From assembly GCA_022749755.1 (NCBI GenBank), contig CM040446.1, forward strand, positions 9,324,367 through 9,388,366: DNA of 64,000 nucleotides, in the 5' to 3' direction. The notes under the pieces were generated by a model. It ran no database searches and was not told the DNA's origin. It saw only the letters and a list, made by a program, of their open reading frames with translations. The translations under genes and the position numbers were made by a program. Origin of the DNA: Azadirachta indica. Lineage: Eukaryota > Streptophyta > Magnoliopsida > Sapindales > Meliaceae. Positions 13,862-26,560 of this stretch are shown one piece after another; position 1 is the stretch's first letter; each line of letters begins with the position of its first letter.

Positions 13862-16846
13862 ATATAAAAATTAAATATAATTAAAAAAGAAAACCTTATT
13901 AGACATAATTATATATAGAAATTTAACTCTAATATTTAGTGATGTACTACAAAATATTAAAGAAATTACTTTTGAATGTGAGTTGAACGTAATTGAATAA
14001 GAATTTAGTGAGAATCAAAGGGAAATAGAAATTGGAGTGAGATTTTTGGGTTTCAATAAAAATTAAAAAATTTCGGGGAATGAAAACAAATTAAATGTAA
14101 AATGAAGGAAGCTGAATGAATTATTTTATGAATGGTTTTATGCGAAAATGCTAAATGGGATTTTACAGGTGAAGTTGCTGAACAGCGAACTGAACGAAAG
14201 ATTGGTGAATTAAATGAAAGATTAGGGGTAAACCATTTTCTATTTTATTTTATTTTATTTTATTTTATAATTTTAATGATTATTATGTCGGCACTTGACC
14301 TTACAAAATTATAACAACACTAATTTGTTTTACTTTACTATTTTTTATTTTTATTTTATTTTTAATACTAAGAATTAAAACTATATTAGATCTATATTAT
14401 ATATTTATTTTTTTTTTTAAAATATTTATTATATTATTTTTAACGCAACAGATTTTGATGGATTAACGATTTAAATCCACAATGCACTATACTGTAAGGG
14501 AATTTCAAATTATTAAATCCAATTTGATTCGTTGATTCACTTAACTCATTAAAAACGTATTGGATCAGATCGGATTAAACAGATTGAACGGATCTAATTT
14601 TGGATTTCGAACAGGCCGAGAAATACCCATCACTTATGCTCATATGCTCGTCACCCTTGCTAATAGTAGTAGTACCTTGGGTTTGATACTTTATTCGTAA
14701 GTTGTGTTGTTAGTGTTTTTAGTGGTTAATTTAGACATTTAATCTCACTTATCTTGGCATTACCTAAATCAATTTGGACATTCAATTGAGGAATATGGAA
14801 ATTGAATCTTTTGTGAGGAGGATGGTTTGGGGTTTTCGATTTTAAGGCTGTGTGACAAAAGGCAGGTGAGAAGTTATGCAATAAGAGAAGCAGAAGCAGA
14901 AGCAGAAGCAGAAGCAGAAGCAGAAGGAGAAGGAGATAAGTTGTTGCAGGTGTGGAGGAGGCTAATGGTGATGGGCGGCAACTGCTGCTAGTTCTAGAAT
15001 TTAGGGTTTATTCTACTTTAGACTTCTGTTTTATTCTTAATTTTTTATGATTTGTGGTCAGTTTTAGCTATAAGCGTTTTGTTTGGGATTTTAAGTAAAT
15101 TGTTTAATTTGAGAATTAATTTTATTTGGTTTGGTATATTTTTTCTTTGTTTAATTTTCATAAAAATTTCATTCTCAACTCTTTCTCTTAAAATTTCTTT
15201 TACTTTCAGGCTTTCATAGTATAAATTAAAATTATTTTATTAATAAAATTATCTAAAATATTTATAAATTTGCATATTTATACAAATTAATTAATACTTA
15301 TCTAAAAATATAATTTTGTCAATGAATTATCTTAAACATTTATAAATTTAAATATTTACACATATTAATTTATGTTTACCTACGAATTAATTAATGTTTT
15401 TTTCAAGAACGTAATAGCATAAAATTTAAATTATTCTATAAGTATAGATTAAATTTAATTCATCTGGAAACATTATTTGTTTTCAATTTAAATATTTTAT
15501 TAGTAAGTCAATTCAAAGTCAATTAATCAATAAAAGTCAACACAATTAAGAGGATAATTTAGTAATTGCGCCAAACAACTAACCTTTTTTTTTTTTTTTT
15601 TTTTTAACGAGGGTAACATTAGGTGGGTGATGTGATAGTTGTCAAAGTTTGGAAGGTGATAGGTATTAGAACTAAATGCAATGGATATTAAACATTTTAT
15701 TATTATATAACAAATTAATGCTCAAAATTTGCCCATAAGTTCAAGCCTACACAAAATTTATAACTATACTTTTTCTATTTTTTATTAGGTACTGTGTCAT
15801 ACAGTAGATTGAAATTAATACTTTAATGCTCAATTTATGGGTCATATTATAAAAAGTGTAGGTAAGTTCAAGTAAGGTATAATTGCATAACAAATTTTAA
15901 CTATATACTCGAAAACCTTAATTGGCAAGTGATTATTATGTAATTGAACAGTAAAAAGGAAACATAAAACACAAGTTTTAAGCCTAAAGACAATATTCAA
16001 ATAAATATTTAATAAAATTTTATGAAGTCAAAATTCTTTTTATAGAATTATAGGATCTTAATTTCACCAAATTCTTTTACTGAACATTATAATTTTTTTA
16101 CTATGAATCTTTTTTTAAGTTAAGTTCCTAGAATTTATCTAAAATATGAGTGTTTTAATTAAATTAAAAGTATTCTACTCTATTTTAAATGAATAAAAAA
16201 TTATTATTTTACAAGGACTGACCTCACTTAATTTAACCATATGTAGAGTAATTTTTTATTTTGAAAAACCGTACTTTTATTAAATTTCCTTAATTTATTT
16301 AGTCAAATCTCAGGTTTCCGAACCAAAATGCCATTAAGAAATTAACATTCAATTCATCTCCAAGAATTAATACCAAGAACACATGACTCACATCTTGGTT
16401 ATTTCTCTAGATTAAAGATGCAAAGGTTAAGTCTTGTTATATTGCAGTCAAACCCAAGCCTTTGACTGCTATTTTTGTCTTCTCCACCTCCTAGGTGTTT
16501 CCTGACCATTACACATATTGATTTATTAGTTTAATCTCTTGTGAACTTCTTGTCACGGAGATATTAAAAAAATTCTCTCTATATATACATAGTATCAAAT
16601 TTAAATTGGTGAATTTATATGTTACGAGTTCGTGATTATACTTTTCCATCATTATTTAATGTGAGTTCTATATTGTCAAATTATAAAAAAAAGGTGTATT
16701 GTATCTTAATTAATAACTTAAATTTTTGATTTAATGGTTAGTGTTTGATCCTAACAATCAAAATTAAAATGAGGTTACAAGTTTGAGTTCTTATGCTAAT
16801 TGTTGCTATGAACTTATTGCCACATAATTATTAGTTTTGGGTTTTA
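13862..16846. other. Intergenic DNA with simple repeats
   Basis: Holds a (TTTTA)n run near 14243-14268 and a run of about 22 T at 15583-15604. The less A+T-rich patch at about 14800-15010 has a short open stretch across the AGAAGC repeat but no start codon and no known domain. No gene can be supported. Confidence 0.5.
14885..14935. repeat. (AGAAGC)n microsatellite
   Basis: About six AGAAGC units followed by AGAAGGAGAAGGAG. The hexamer period keeps one frame open (Ala-Glu repeats), but no gene is evident around it. Confidence 0.85.
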
Positions 16847-16855
16847 TACTTTTAA

Positions 16856-18697
16856 GGGATATTGATATTTTCTCCTCTAACGTTTGGTCTAATAGATAAA
16901 TACTCCAAATATTTGAGCAAAGACAAATATTCCTGATGTTTGCATAAATAGACAAATACCCCTAAATTTTTATTTCCGTTAGTTGGCTGGTTAATTTATT
17001 ATTATTTGTATCTCTCATCTTTTATATAATAATATTTTGATATATATTTTATTTCACTATAACACTTTATTCCCTATTTTAATATTTTTATAATATAATT
17101 TTTTTAAATATAATAATTTAGTACATATTTAATTTTTTTTCATAATATACTCAAGACTAAATATATTTTTAATTTATTATTTCAATAGAAAATTTTAAAA
17201 ATAAAATATTATTAAAAAATTTAATCAATTAGTTAGATTAAACTTATATAAAAATATTTTAAACTTAAATTAAAATATTTATATCATTTTTTTCTTTTTT
17301 CTCTAATAAATTTAATATTTAATTGTTAAAAGAATTTTGAAATATATTTTAACATTTTATTCTTATATTAATATTTTTATTTAAAAGATTATATTAAATT
17401 TATTATATTTTATTGAGAAAAATTATGAAAATATAAATAAAAAAGTAAAAAAAAATTTTAATATCATTTGTTAATAGAATTAGTAATTAAATATATTTTA
17501 TATTCTTATTAACTAATATAATTTAATTTTAATTAAAAAAATAGAAAAATAAAAAAAAAAATTTTTGATTTTTTTTATTTGTAATATATATATATATATA
17601 ACATGTATTTATTATTTTTTTTATATATTTTTAAAAAAATATAATAAATTTAGCATAATTTTTTAAATAAATATATTACATGTAAAAATAAAACATTAAA
17701 AAATATTTCAATTAAATTTTTTAATAATTAAATATTTATTATTATAAAAGTGAAAGCAAAAGATTATAAATATTTTAGCATATAAGTATGACTTATCTTG
17801 TTATTTAAAATTTTTTAATAATTATATTTTTTAAAATTTTTTATTAAAATAACAAATTAAAAAATTTATTTATTCTTGAATATATTGTGAAAAAATATTA
17901 AAAATATATGAAAATATAAATAAAAATATAAACAAGAAATACATGTTATATATATTACAAATAAAAATAATCAAAAATTTTCTTCTTTTTTATTTTTTAA
18001 TTAAAATTAAATTATATTGATTAATAAGAATATAAAATATATTTAATTACTAATTCTATTAACAAATGATATTAAATTATTTTTTTTTACTTTTTTATTT
18101 ATATTTTCATAATTTTTCTCAAGAAAATATAAGAAATTTAATATAATCTTTTAAATAAAAATATTAATATAAGAATAAAATATTAAAATATATTTAAAAA
18201 TTCTTTTAATAATTAAATATTAAATTTATTACAGAAAAAAAAAAAAAAAAAATGATATAAATATTTTAACATGAGTTTAAAATATTTTAATATGAATTTA
18301 ATCTAACTCATTATTTAAATTTTTTTAATAATATTTAATTTTTCATTTTTCAAATTTTCTATTGAAATAACAAATTAAAAATGTATTTAGTCTTGAGTAT
18401 ATTATAAACAAAAATTAAATATGGATTAAATTGTTATATTTAAAAAAATTATATTGTGAAAAATATTAAAATAGAGAGTAAATTGTTATATTTAAATAAA
18501 ATATATATTAAAGTATTATTATATAAAAAATAAGGGACACAAATGATAATAAACTAATCAGCCAACTAAGGAAAATAAAAGTTCAAGAGGTATCTGCCTA
18601 TTTATTCAAACGTCAAGGGGGACATTTGTCTTTCCTCAAATATCAGGGGGTATTTGCCTATTAGGCCAAATATTAGAGGGAAAAATGTCAATATCCC
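16856..18697. mobile_element. 1.84 kb palindromic MULE-like foldback element
   Basis: Perfect 9-bp duplication TACTTTTAA at 16847-16855 and 18698-18706. Ends GGGATATTGA and TCAATATCCC are followed by long inverted similarity. For example CATAATATACTCAAGAC near 17140 pairs with GTCTTGAGTATATTATA near 18393, and TAACATGTATTT near 17599 pairs with AAATACATGTTA near 17937. The arms therefore reach most of the way to the centre at about 17640-17920. There is no coding capacity, and the interior is almost pure A+T. Confidence 0.85.
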
Positions 18698-18706
18698 TAC
18701 TTTTAA

Positions 18707-19332
18707 TATATATTTTTAAATTTTTATTAATTAAAATAATATAAATATAACTCAGTTTGATTTTTAGACAATTATTATTATAAATGGTTTAACCATATGG
18801 ACTTATTGCCACATATTTTTTTTTTTTTTCAAATAGTATAATTATAATTAATTAATATTATATGAAAAATTTATGGAGAATTAGGGGTTTTGAATGAGTC
18901 AAGTGTGGTGCCGTCTAGACATATGCACTCAATTTAATATTGATGATTTGTGATATATTATTATATTTAATTTGGTAAGACCAATCATTCTATTAAATTC
19001 GTATCATGCTATTTTTAAGTTTTGAGTTTTATCTTAATATTGTTTTAAAATAATTTATCAATGACAAAAACATGACTCATTTTGATTTTTAAATAACTGT
19101 TATTATTGTTGATTTTTTTTAACTTTTAAAATTTTATTGAGTTTTATGTTTTTAATCTTTTTTAAATCTCTATTAATTAAAATAACAAAAATATCACTCA
19201 GTTCAATCTTTAGACAACTATTATTATTGGATATTATTTTTTTTTAATTTTTAAATTATTTCAAAAGTTTAATTAATTATTCATCTTTCATACCAACTCC
19301 CGTGTTGGCTTATCATGCTTCGGTGCTTTAAA
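18707..19332. other. A+T-rich spacer
   Basis: No gene seen. A short sequence including CTCAGTTTGATTTTTAGACAA is repeated at about 18750 and 19198, which suggests an old local duplication. Confidence 0.4.
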
Positions 19333-19348
19333 ATATAAGTCCAACTTA

Positions 19349-19616
19349 GGCCATCAGGGCTTAACCCTGATGGTTAGAACACACTTAATTCTTATCAGTT
19401 ATATTGGTAAAAATTTTCCCATAATATAAGGATTTTTCAGAGACTTTCGGGTAGAATATTCCTTCTACAATAAAGATAATTTCTTGAATGTTGGGTGTAC
19501 TACAATTGCAGGTTATTTTCTTAGTAGAATTTCTATAAATTCTGATTATACACCATTAGATATCTAGTTACATACTAGTAAATTTGTAATATCTAGTCTT
19601 TCAAAAAAAAAAAAAT
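19349..19616 (+). mobile_element. SINE with poly(A) tail
   Basis: A 16-bp direct repeat, ATATAAGTCCAACTTA, flanks it (19333-19348 and 19617-19632). The unit starts GGCCATCAGGGCTTAACC and has a tRNA-like GATGGTTAGAACAC stretch. It ends in TCTTTC followed by 13 A. Long duplication, tRNA-like head, A tail and a length of about 268 bp together define a SINE mobilised by a LINE reverse transcriptase. The near-perfect duplication suggests a fairly young insertion. Confidence 0.88.
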
Positions 19617-19800
19617 ATATAAGTCCAACTTAAACAAATCTATTCCAACCTTTAAATTGTATCAATCTATTCTTTTGTGTTAAATTTATGCTGTAATTAT
19701 GTTAACCAATTTTTTTTTTCTTTGTTGGGCGCTTGTGTTATACCACCCTAACTTATTTTATAGGTTTAGAGGAAAATAAGTAATTGACTCATTAATTTAA

Positions 19801-20053
19801 GAGAAATTTAACGAAAATATCCAACACTTTAGCTAAATTTTTAGCAATATTTACTGTTTAAAATTTGTTACAAAAATGATCTACTTGAATTTTTTTAAAC
19901 GAAAATATCCCTATTAAAAGTATATGTTGGTCATTTTTAAAAATTTTTTATAAGAGTATTTTACTTCAAATAAATCATTTTTAAAACTTGTTTTTAATAG
20001 TGATTATTTTAAAAAATTTAGATTTCTAATTTGATTACTGTTAAAAATCTCTC
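19801..20053. mobile_element. 253-bp MULE-like MITE
   Basis: Perfect 9-bp duplication TTAATTTAA (19792-19800 and 20054-20062). Ends GAGAAATTT and AAATCTCTC share the GAGAAATT terminus with the element at 9048, which suggests one family. Non-coding. Confidence 0.8.
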
Positions 20054-20738
20054 TTAATTTAATACAATAATCTATACTCCTGTAATTAATTGGTTAAAAT
20101 TTTTTACTTTATTTTTATTTTTATCTTCCTGTAAATTGTGAAACAAAAGCAACAAACAATGGTGTTATATTTCTGTTTAGTTACATCTGATTTTCTTGTA
20201 AATTGCTTATCAACTTATTCTCAGATCTACATACGTAATTGCAATCTCTAATTTATAGGAGAGGGTCAAAATTTACATATAACTGGTCGGAGCCTTGAAA
20301 ATGGAACCAATTTAAATTGTCAACCCTAGTCCCACATGCAACGAAATTGTAGCTTTAATTTGAATTGAATTGAATTCCTCAAATAGTCAAAATTATATTT
20401 TCCATGGTCTCAGCTGCCTTTGCCCGTGCTAAAGGGGGTATTACCAAAGATGCTGTACATATTTATATTTTTATACATATATAATACGTAAGACCTACTT
20501 TCGTTTCTTAGCCCACAGATTCAATTGTGCTTTGAATCAGCTAATTCAGAGTCTTTACCAGTTGAACAAACAAAACAGTCACGGCCTTCTCCTGCACACT
20601 ATCTAATTAGCTAATAAACTGGCATCGACTTTGATTTGATTTCAATTTTCAGAAACGTGAATCCCAAGCTTTCAAAATTTAATTAATCCCTCTTCATAAT
20701 TTCTCATAACCTTCTTTTATTTTTCTTGGATGTTTCGT

Positions 20739-21992
20739 GGACAAATTTTCGATTACCCTCTAAGGTTCGTAGAAATATCTCATTATCCCTTTAGGTTTAA
20801 AACTTTACCTGTTAAATCTATCCGTTAATTAAGATAGCAGAAAAAATTTATTTTTACCATAATAATCTTGGATGACAAACCAAGAGAATAAAATGGTCCA
20901 TAGATCAGACGTGAGTCCCACTATCATTTAATATAAATTAATTCAAAAAAAATAAGCTAAAATTAAATAAATTTGATATTTATCCTAAATTTTTTAAAAT
21001 AAATTATATTAGAAAAATAATTTAAATTTAAAACTAATTAATTAATTTGATATTTAAAATAATATTTTTCAAAAAAAAATAATTTAAAAAATAATTTAAA
21101 ATAAATAAGTTGATATTTTTCCTAATATTTTTTAAAAAAATTAAATTCAAAAAATAATTTAAAATAAATAAATATGATATTTTTCCTAATACTTTTTAAA
21201 ATAAAAATTAAATTCAGAAAAAATTTAAAATAAAAAGATAAATGAGATTTATCTAATATTTTTCTAAAATAAATGATATTCAGAAAAAAAAATTTAAAAT
21301 AAAAAATAGATAAATCTAATATTTATTTGAATATAAAATACATCCATTCCTGCCTTTCTCTTTCTTATTTTTCTTTTTGTAATAATTGAATAACAACAAA
21401 AAAAAAAAAAAATTATAATAAAATAAAAAAAACAGAACCAAAGAATTTGCCATCGTGGTTTGGCTCTTTGCATATAGGCGCGCGCAGCAAGCGATGCACA
21501 AAGTCAAGATTATCTAAATCCGAGCAGCTTCTATATTATTAGTTCCCCATCACGAAAGATCCAACTAAAAAAAATATGAAAATAAATAAAATGATAAATC
21601 CCTAAGTGTAAGAAATTCAAATTTTATTTCTCTCTATTCTCTTGCCCTCCAATCAAACGTAACAAAAAAAATATGAAAATACATAAAAAGATATTTTTGG
21701 ATATATTTGAGAGATTTTACATGATTGTTAATTTTATGACTTATTTATTTATTATTTTGTTAATGATTTAAAATAAAATTTTAACTGTGTGGTGTGATGG
21801 GGCACAGTTAACATTGATTGTAGGCAGCTGATAAGGGAGAGGGTGTGGTGTAGTGGTTAATTACTTTTTTATTTGTAAAAATGTAAAATTTACCGTTATC
21901 TTAGTTAATGGATGACTTAAAAAGCAAAATTTTAAGTGTCAGGAGGTAACGAAGTATTTTAAAAAATCGTAGGGCTAATAAGGAATTTGCCA
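20739..21992. mobile_element. MULE-like element in the FMO1-like upstream region
   Basis: Inverted ends GGACAAATTTTCGATTACCC and GGGCTAATAAGGAATTTGCC. The flanks ATGTTTCGT (20730-20738) and ATGATTCAT (21993-22001) are diverged copies of a 9-bp target. The upstream regions of FMO copies 2 and 3 have the unoccupied site ATGTTTCAT (about 26997 and 45177) in the same context CTTGG...TAAAAC, which proves the insertion. The short open stretch inside (21316-21507) is poly-T derived and not a gene. Confidence 0.85.
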
Positions 21993-22494
21993 ATGATTCA
22001 TTATATCTTTTCCCTTTCCCTGGATGTGACCCAAATTAGTACTGTGGTGTATTTACATGCATGAATATGCTAGATTCATGCATGTTTCTCATCCAGTAAT
22101 TCCTTCTTTGCTCACTGGATCGGTAGTTCTTAACTAACTCAATTTACAATAAATTTCATACATCATCAGAGTCTAAAAGCATGCACATGTTGAGAAGTCT
22201 ATTTAGCCTCATATGGTTGTGTTCCCATTCAACTGACTCTATAGTCCTAATTAGCATTTGACATTTGTACTTTCATACAAGAAAACTACATGCTGCCGGT
22301 GCATGCATTGTTTGAATTGATTGTTAAGTAAGTAATCTTACTTTAATTAATTAAGGATTTGAAGATACAAAGAAGTTTAACTTGCCTATGTCCTCCTGAC
22401 GAAAGAAACTCGAATCAATCTTAGAGGAAAGTTCCACAAAAGAGCAAGTCAATTTCACCGAATAGTAAAGAGAAAAAGTCATCATTTTCCATTT

Positions 22495-22634
22495 CATGTG
22501 CGTCTCATATAATCTCATGCACTATAAATCTATAAATACCTGCCAACATTTTAGTTAAACCCTTGCACAACACAACACAACACAACACAACACAACACAA
22601 CACAACATTAATTCTTCAAATTGAACATACAACT
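22495..22634 (+). promoter_or_regulatory. Core promoter and 5' UTR of FMO1-like copy 1
   Basis: TATA-like CTATAAATCTATAAATACC at 22522-22539 lies about 100 bases before the start codon and aligns with CTATAAATAC in copies 2 and 3. The hexamer at 22495-22500 is CATGTG, where both pseudogene copies have the G-box CACGTG. A (CACAA)n repeat fills the leader. Confidence 0.6.
22566..22607. repeat. (CACAA)n microsatellite in the 5' leader
   Basis: About eight CACAA units 28 bases before the ATG. The matching place in copies 2 and 3 has only about two units (ACACAACACATG), so the repeat expanded in the intact copy. Confidence 0.9.
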
Positions 22635-24642
22635 ATGGCTTACAACCACCAGCAAGACCAACATCCTCTTCCTTTTGTCTCCTCCAAAGTGGCTATCATC
22701 GGAGCCGGTGTTAGTGGCTTAGCTGCTGCTAAACAGCTGCGCCATCATAACCCTGTTGTCTTCGAGGCCTCGGACTCAATAGGAGGCATCTGGAAAAGTT
22801 GTTCCTATCACTCAACTAAGCTTCAGTCCTCTCGCAGTGATTACGAATTCATTGATTTTCCTTGGCCTAACAGCAACACAGATGACTTTCCTTCTTACAC
22901 TGAGGTATTGGAATACCTGGAATCCTATGCAAAACACTTTGATTTGCTGAAGCATGTGAGATTCAACTCAAAGGTGGTGGAGTTGCGCTTCGTTGGAGAG
23001 ACGCATGAGAACCTCTTGCCAGGTCGCCCTGCTTGGGAGGTTGCCTTGCAAACTCAAAACTCAGATTCCAATAACAATATCGAGTGGTATGGGTTTGGGT
23101 TTGAGTTTGTTGTTGTTTGCATCGGAAAGTATGGCGATATACCGAGAATTCCAGCTTTCCCGAGAGACAAGGGGCCGGAGAATTTTCGGGGCAAGGTTTT
23201 GCACACCATTGATTACTGCAAGCTCGACAAAGAAGCTGCGTCACAGTTGCTTAAAGGAAAGAAGGTTGTAATCGTTGGATTTAAGAAATCAGCTATTGAT
23301 TTAGCTATGGAGTGCACTCAGGCAAATCAAGGTAAGTATGAACTTTTACTACATTATTTGAAAATTATTAATTATTAAATGGCCATATATATAATTCTTT
23401 TTTTATTTCTTGAATATATATCACTTACAACATTTAGAATTAATATACGTACGTTTTGCATGAAACTTTGCTTGCTATTTTAAAATAAATTAGATGGATT
23501 GATGCAAGTGTAAGAAACCTCACCCGTAATGGTCATCTCTACGTTAAATTTTATAGTATTTGAATCTGTTGTGTTGTTTTCAAGCAGGAGCAGATGGGCA
23601 ACCGTGCACTATCGTTGCAAGGACCTTACACTGGACTGTTCCCCATTACTGGGTGTGGGGTTTGCCTTTCTTCCTCTTCTATTCCACAAGATTTTCTCAG
23701 TTGTTCCATTCAAGGCCTAACCAAGGCTTCCTCAGGACTCTCCTTTCTCTCCTTTCATTTCCCGTGGTAAGCAATTCTACCTTAAGTGATACTGCAGTCT
23801 TTAACAATGAATACTATTACAATTAATTGATTCATTGATGAGTTGTTGACAGAGACGCGGAATTTCAAAATTTATAGAGTCATATTTGCTATGGAAGCTT
23901 CCTTTGCTCAAGTATGGACTGAAACCAGATCACCCATTTGAGGAAGACTACGCGTCTTGCCAGATGGCCATCATGCCAGAGGGTTTCTTTGCTGAGGCTG
24001 ATAAGGGTAATATTTTGTTTAAAAAATCAACTTCATCAAGCTGGTGGTTTTGGAATGGAGGTATTGAGTTTGATGACAACACTAAATTGGAGGCCGATGT
24101 TGTCATTTTTGCAACTGGTTACGACGGCAAGAAAAAGCTCAAAGCTATTTTCCCAGAGCCTTTCCGAAGTCTGTTAGAATACCCTTCTGGTCTCATGCCT
24201 TTATATAGGTAAATTAACAAATTTAGTTAGATATTACTTATCACAAACTGGGGATTGCTTGTGTAAATAATCTTAGACTGATGGTGATAATAATTGCAGG
24301 GGCACCGTCCATCCACTGATACCAAACATGGCGTTTGTGGGCTACATTGAGAGCCTTTCAAACCTGCACACAGCAGAGGTGCGTAGCATATGGCTAAGTC
24401 GACTGCTTGATAATAAATTTAAGCTGCCCAGTGTTGAGGAGATGCTCGAACAAATCTCGAAAGAGATGCAAGTGATGAAGCAGTCATCCAGATTCTACAA
24501 GAGGCACTGCATTTCCACTTTTAGCATCAATCATAGTGATGAAATCTGTCAAGAAATGGGATGGAGCCGTTGGAGGAAAAATAATTGGTTTTTGGAAGCA
24601 TTTAGCCCTTATGGTAGCCAAGACTATCACCGTCACAACTAA
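22635..24642 (+). CDS. FMO1: FMO1-like flavin-containing monooxygenase (copy 1, intact)
   Basis: Four exons, 22635-23331, 23588-23766, 23853-24208 and 24300-24642, all with GT..AG introns, give 524 residues, close to Arabidopsis FMO1 (530). Motifs: FAD site GAGVSG at residues 23-28, the FMO signature FRGKVLHTIDY at 184-194, the NADPH-type motif GFKKSA at 215-220, and ATGY at about 379-382. By family, FMO1 uses NADPH and O2 to N-hydroxylate pipecolic acid to N-hydroxypipecolate, the systemic acquired resistance signal. I infer the same role, but a closely related paralogue with another substrate is possible. The start MAYN is the first ATG after the TATA box. An in-frame upstream extension begins only at a TTG in the leader. 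This is the only undamaged member of a three-gene tandem array. Its intron 1 (256 bp) is much shorter than in the pseudogenes. Confidence 0.92.
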
Positions 24643-26560
24643 ATAAGTATCTGAAAAAATGAGACATCTATTTCTTTTAATTTTTCTTTGAAGTTCTTTA
24701 ATTAATTTGCATCACCATACTACTAAAGAGAAAATAAAGCATACATTTTGTATTGAAGGATGAAGAACTATCTACATTTCCGAACAAAATTTATAAATTT
24801 ATGTTTGTTCCTTTAAGATGTTATAATTTTATGTATGTTGACATCTCTCGTGGGATGAAAGTTATAAATGACAAATAAAAATGAAAATTATTAACGGGAC
24901 ACATTAAAAGTTGGTATTATCATGTTTTCTTTTAACACTATAAAAACATATACCATAATACTATAAGAAATACTGTAATAGGACGTATGAAATATAAGAG
25001 TTTTCTCCAAAATTGCCCAGTATTATCAGTCAACTGGAGTTAATTTTTAATTTTTACTAATCAACTAGAGTTAATTTTTACATTTTAAAATTTTAATGTA
25101 TTTAAAGAATTAATTTTTTTATTTTTAATAAATTATGTCAATAACCGTTGTCTTAGAGGAGTTAAGTGATGTATATTTAAATTGTGGTACTAAATTTTAA
25201 TTTTTAAATATAAGAGACTCAACTGATAAAATTTTAACATAAAATTGATAAAAGGGTGCAAATGTAAATTTTAGAAAATAAGGGTATAATAATGTTATTT
25301 TTGCCAAGTTTTGGTGATGTATATATCATTTAGCAAAAAAAAAAAAAAGATTTTGTCATTAACATAATATAAATAGTAAAAAATTGAATAAAATCTTTTA
25401 TTTTATTTAGGGAGAATGACGTATCAACCTCCACATTATATAAATGGTTTTACTTCTGAGTTGACAACTTACTCATGTCAATTGCTATTTTACATATTGA
25501 GTTTCTACTTAAGGTGGTTAGTTGATACTTTGACTTTGGAGTTTCTGTTTACCTTTATTAGTCAAATAAGAATAGCCATGGCTTCATTTATATTTATTCA
25601 TAATTGTAGTTATTGGATTAGTTAACATTTGACAAAATTTTATCGTTGTTACTTCAACAATTTAAATTTTAAAAATAGATAATAAATTTAAAAATATTAT
25701 TGAGATACTTCAATTAAAATTTTTGAGTTTGGAAATAAAGTTCTTATTTAAAGGTTATAACAAATTATTTTAACGTAAATTCTATAAATGGTGGACTTGA
25801 AGGACTGAAAATAAAAAATTAAGAGCTAGTTTAAGCTTATTGTAAATTTTAAAATAATTTTTTTCTGCTGTACTTTAAAAATATTCATTTTTGAAAAGAA
25901 TTAATTTAATATTCGATAAAAATTTATTTTCAAAAGTATTGTGAACTTAAAAGACAGTTTTTATATGTTTGGTAAATTTTAATGTTAAAATATTGTAATA
26001 ATATAAATTATTAAATTAGACATATATTATTGAATATAATAATATTTATTTGTCAATATATGTAGTATAAAATAATTTATAACAAGAAAAATACTTATTT
26101 TTATTATCAAAGAATGTAATTTGTTAACATTTTTTAAGTAAAGAACCAGTACATACCTCCCTCGACATTTGAAAAATTTACAGTGTTTATTTTTTGTATC
26201 TGAAATTTAAATATGACTAAAATTTAAATTTGACAAAAATTTGAATTTAATTGATATTTTTAATTTTTTACCTTAAACATTTAAATATAAATATTAAGTT
26301 ATTTGTTTGTATAAAAATAAAATATTTATAACTTATATCTTAATATGTATATCTTAAAAAAATTTGAAATTGATATGTTAAGTTGTTAACGTATATAGAT
26401 GCTAAGTATTATTAAAAAACAAAATATTTAAAGAAATAGATGTAAATTATTATATTTATTTATTTTTATTAAAATATATAAGTTGAAAATGGTGCTGCAA
26501 TTTCATGGGTGGGAATTGAATTGGAGGAGAAATGGTGAAATTGCAAACTTAATTTAGTAC
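24643..26560. other. 3' region of copy 1 and spacer
   Basis: The first 600 bases match the sequence after copy 2 (41876-42480), so the tandem duplication included the 3' flank. Further on the DNA is A+T-rich with no gene seen. The next duplication unit, similar to 20340-20730, begins at about 26565. Confidence 0.6.

Noticed and set aside
14800..15010. Possible coding exon over the (AGAAGC)n repeat
   Set aside because: No ATG in frame, no domain, and the open frame is kept open by the hexamer repeat itself.
22563..22634. N-terminal extension of the FMO1-like protein upstream of MAYN
   Set aside because: It starts at TTG, not ATG, and is a translation of the (CACAA)n leader repeat. Copies 2 and 3 lack it.
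22963..23271. Frames opposite and offset to FMO exon 1
   Set aside because: They are shadows of the real exon and recur on the antisense side of the pseudogenes only because the exon is conserved.
24990..25330. Possible MITE in the 3' flank of copy 1
   Set aside because: The inverted similarity of its ends is short and no duplication was found. The sequence is also present after copy 2, so it is at least older than the duplication.
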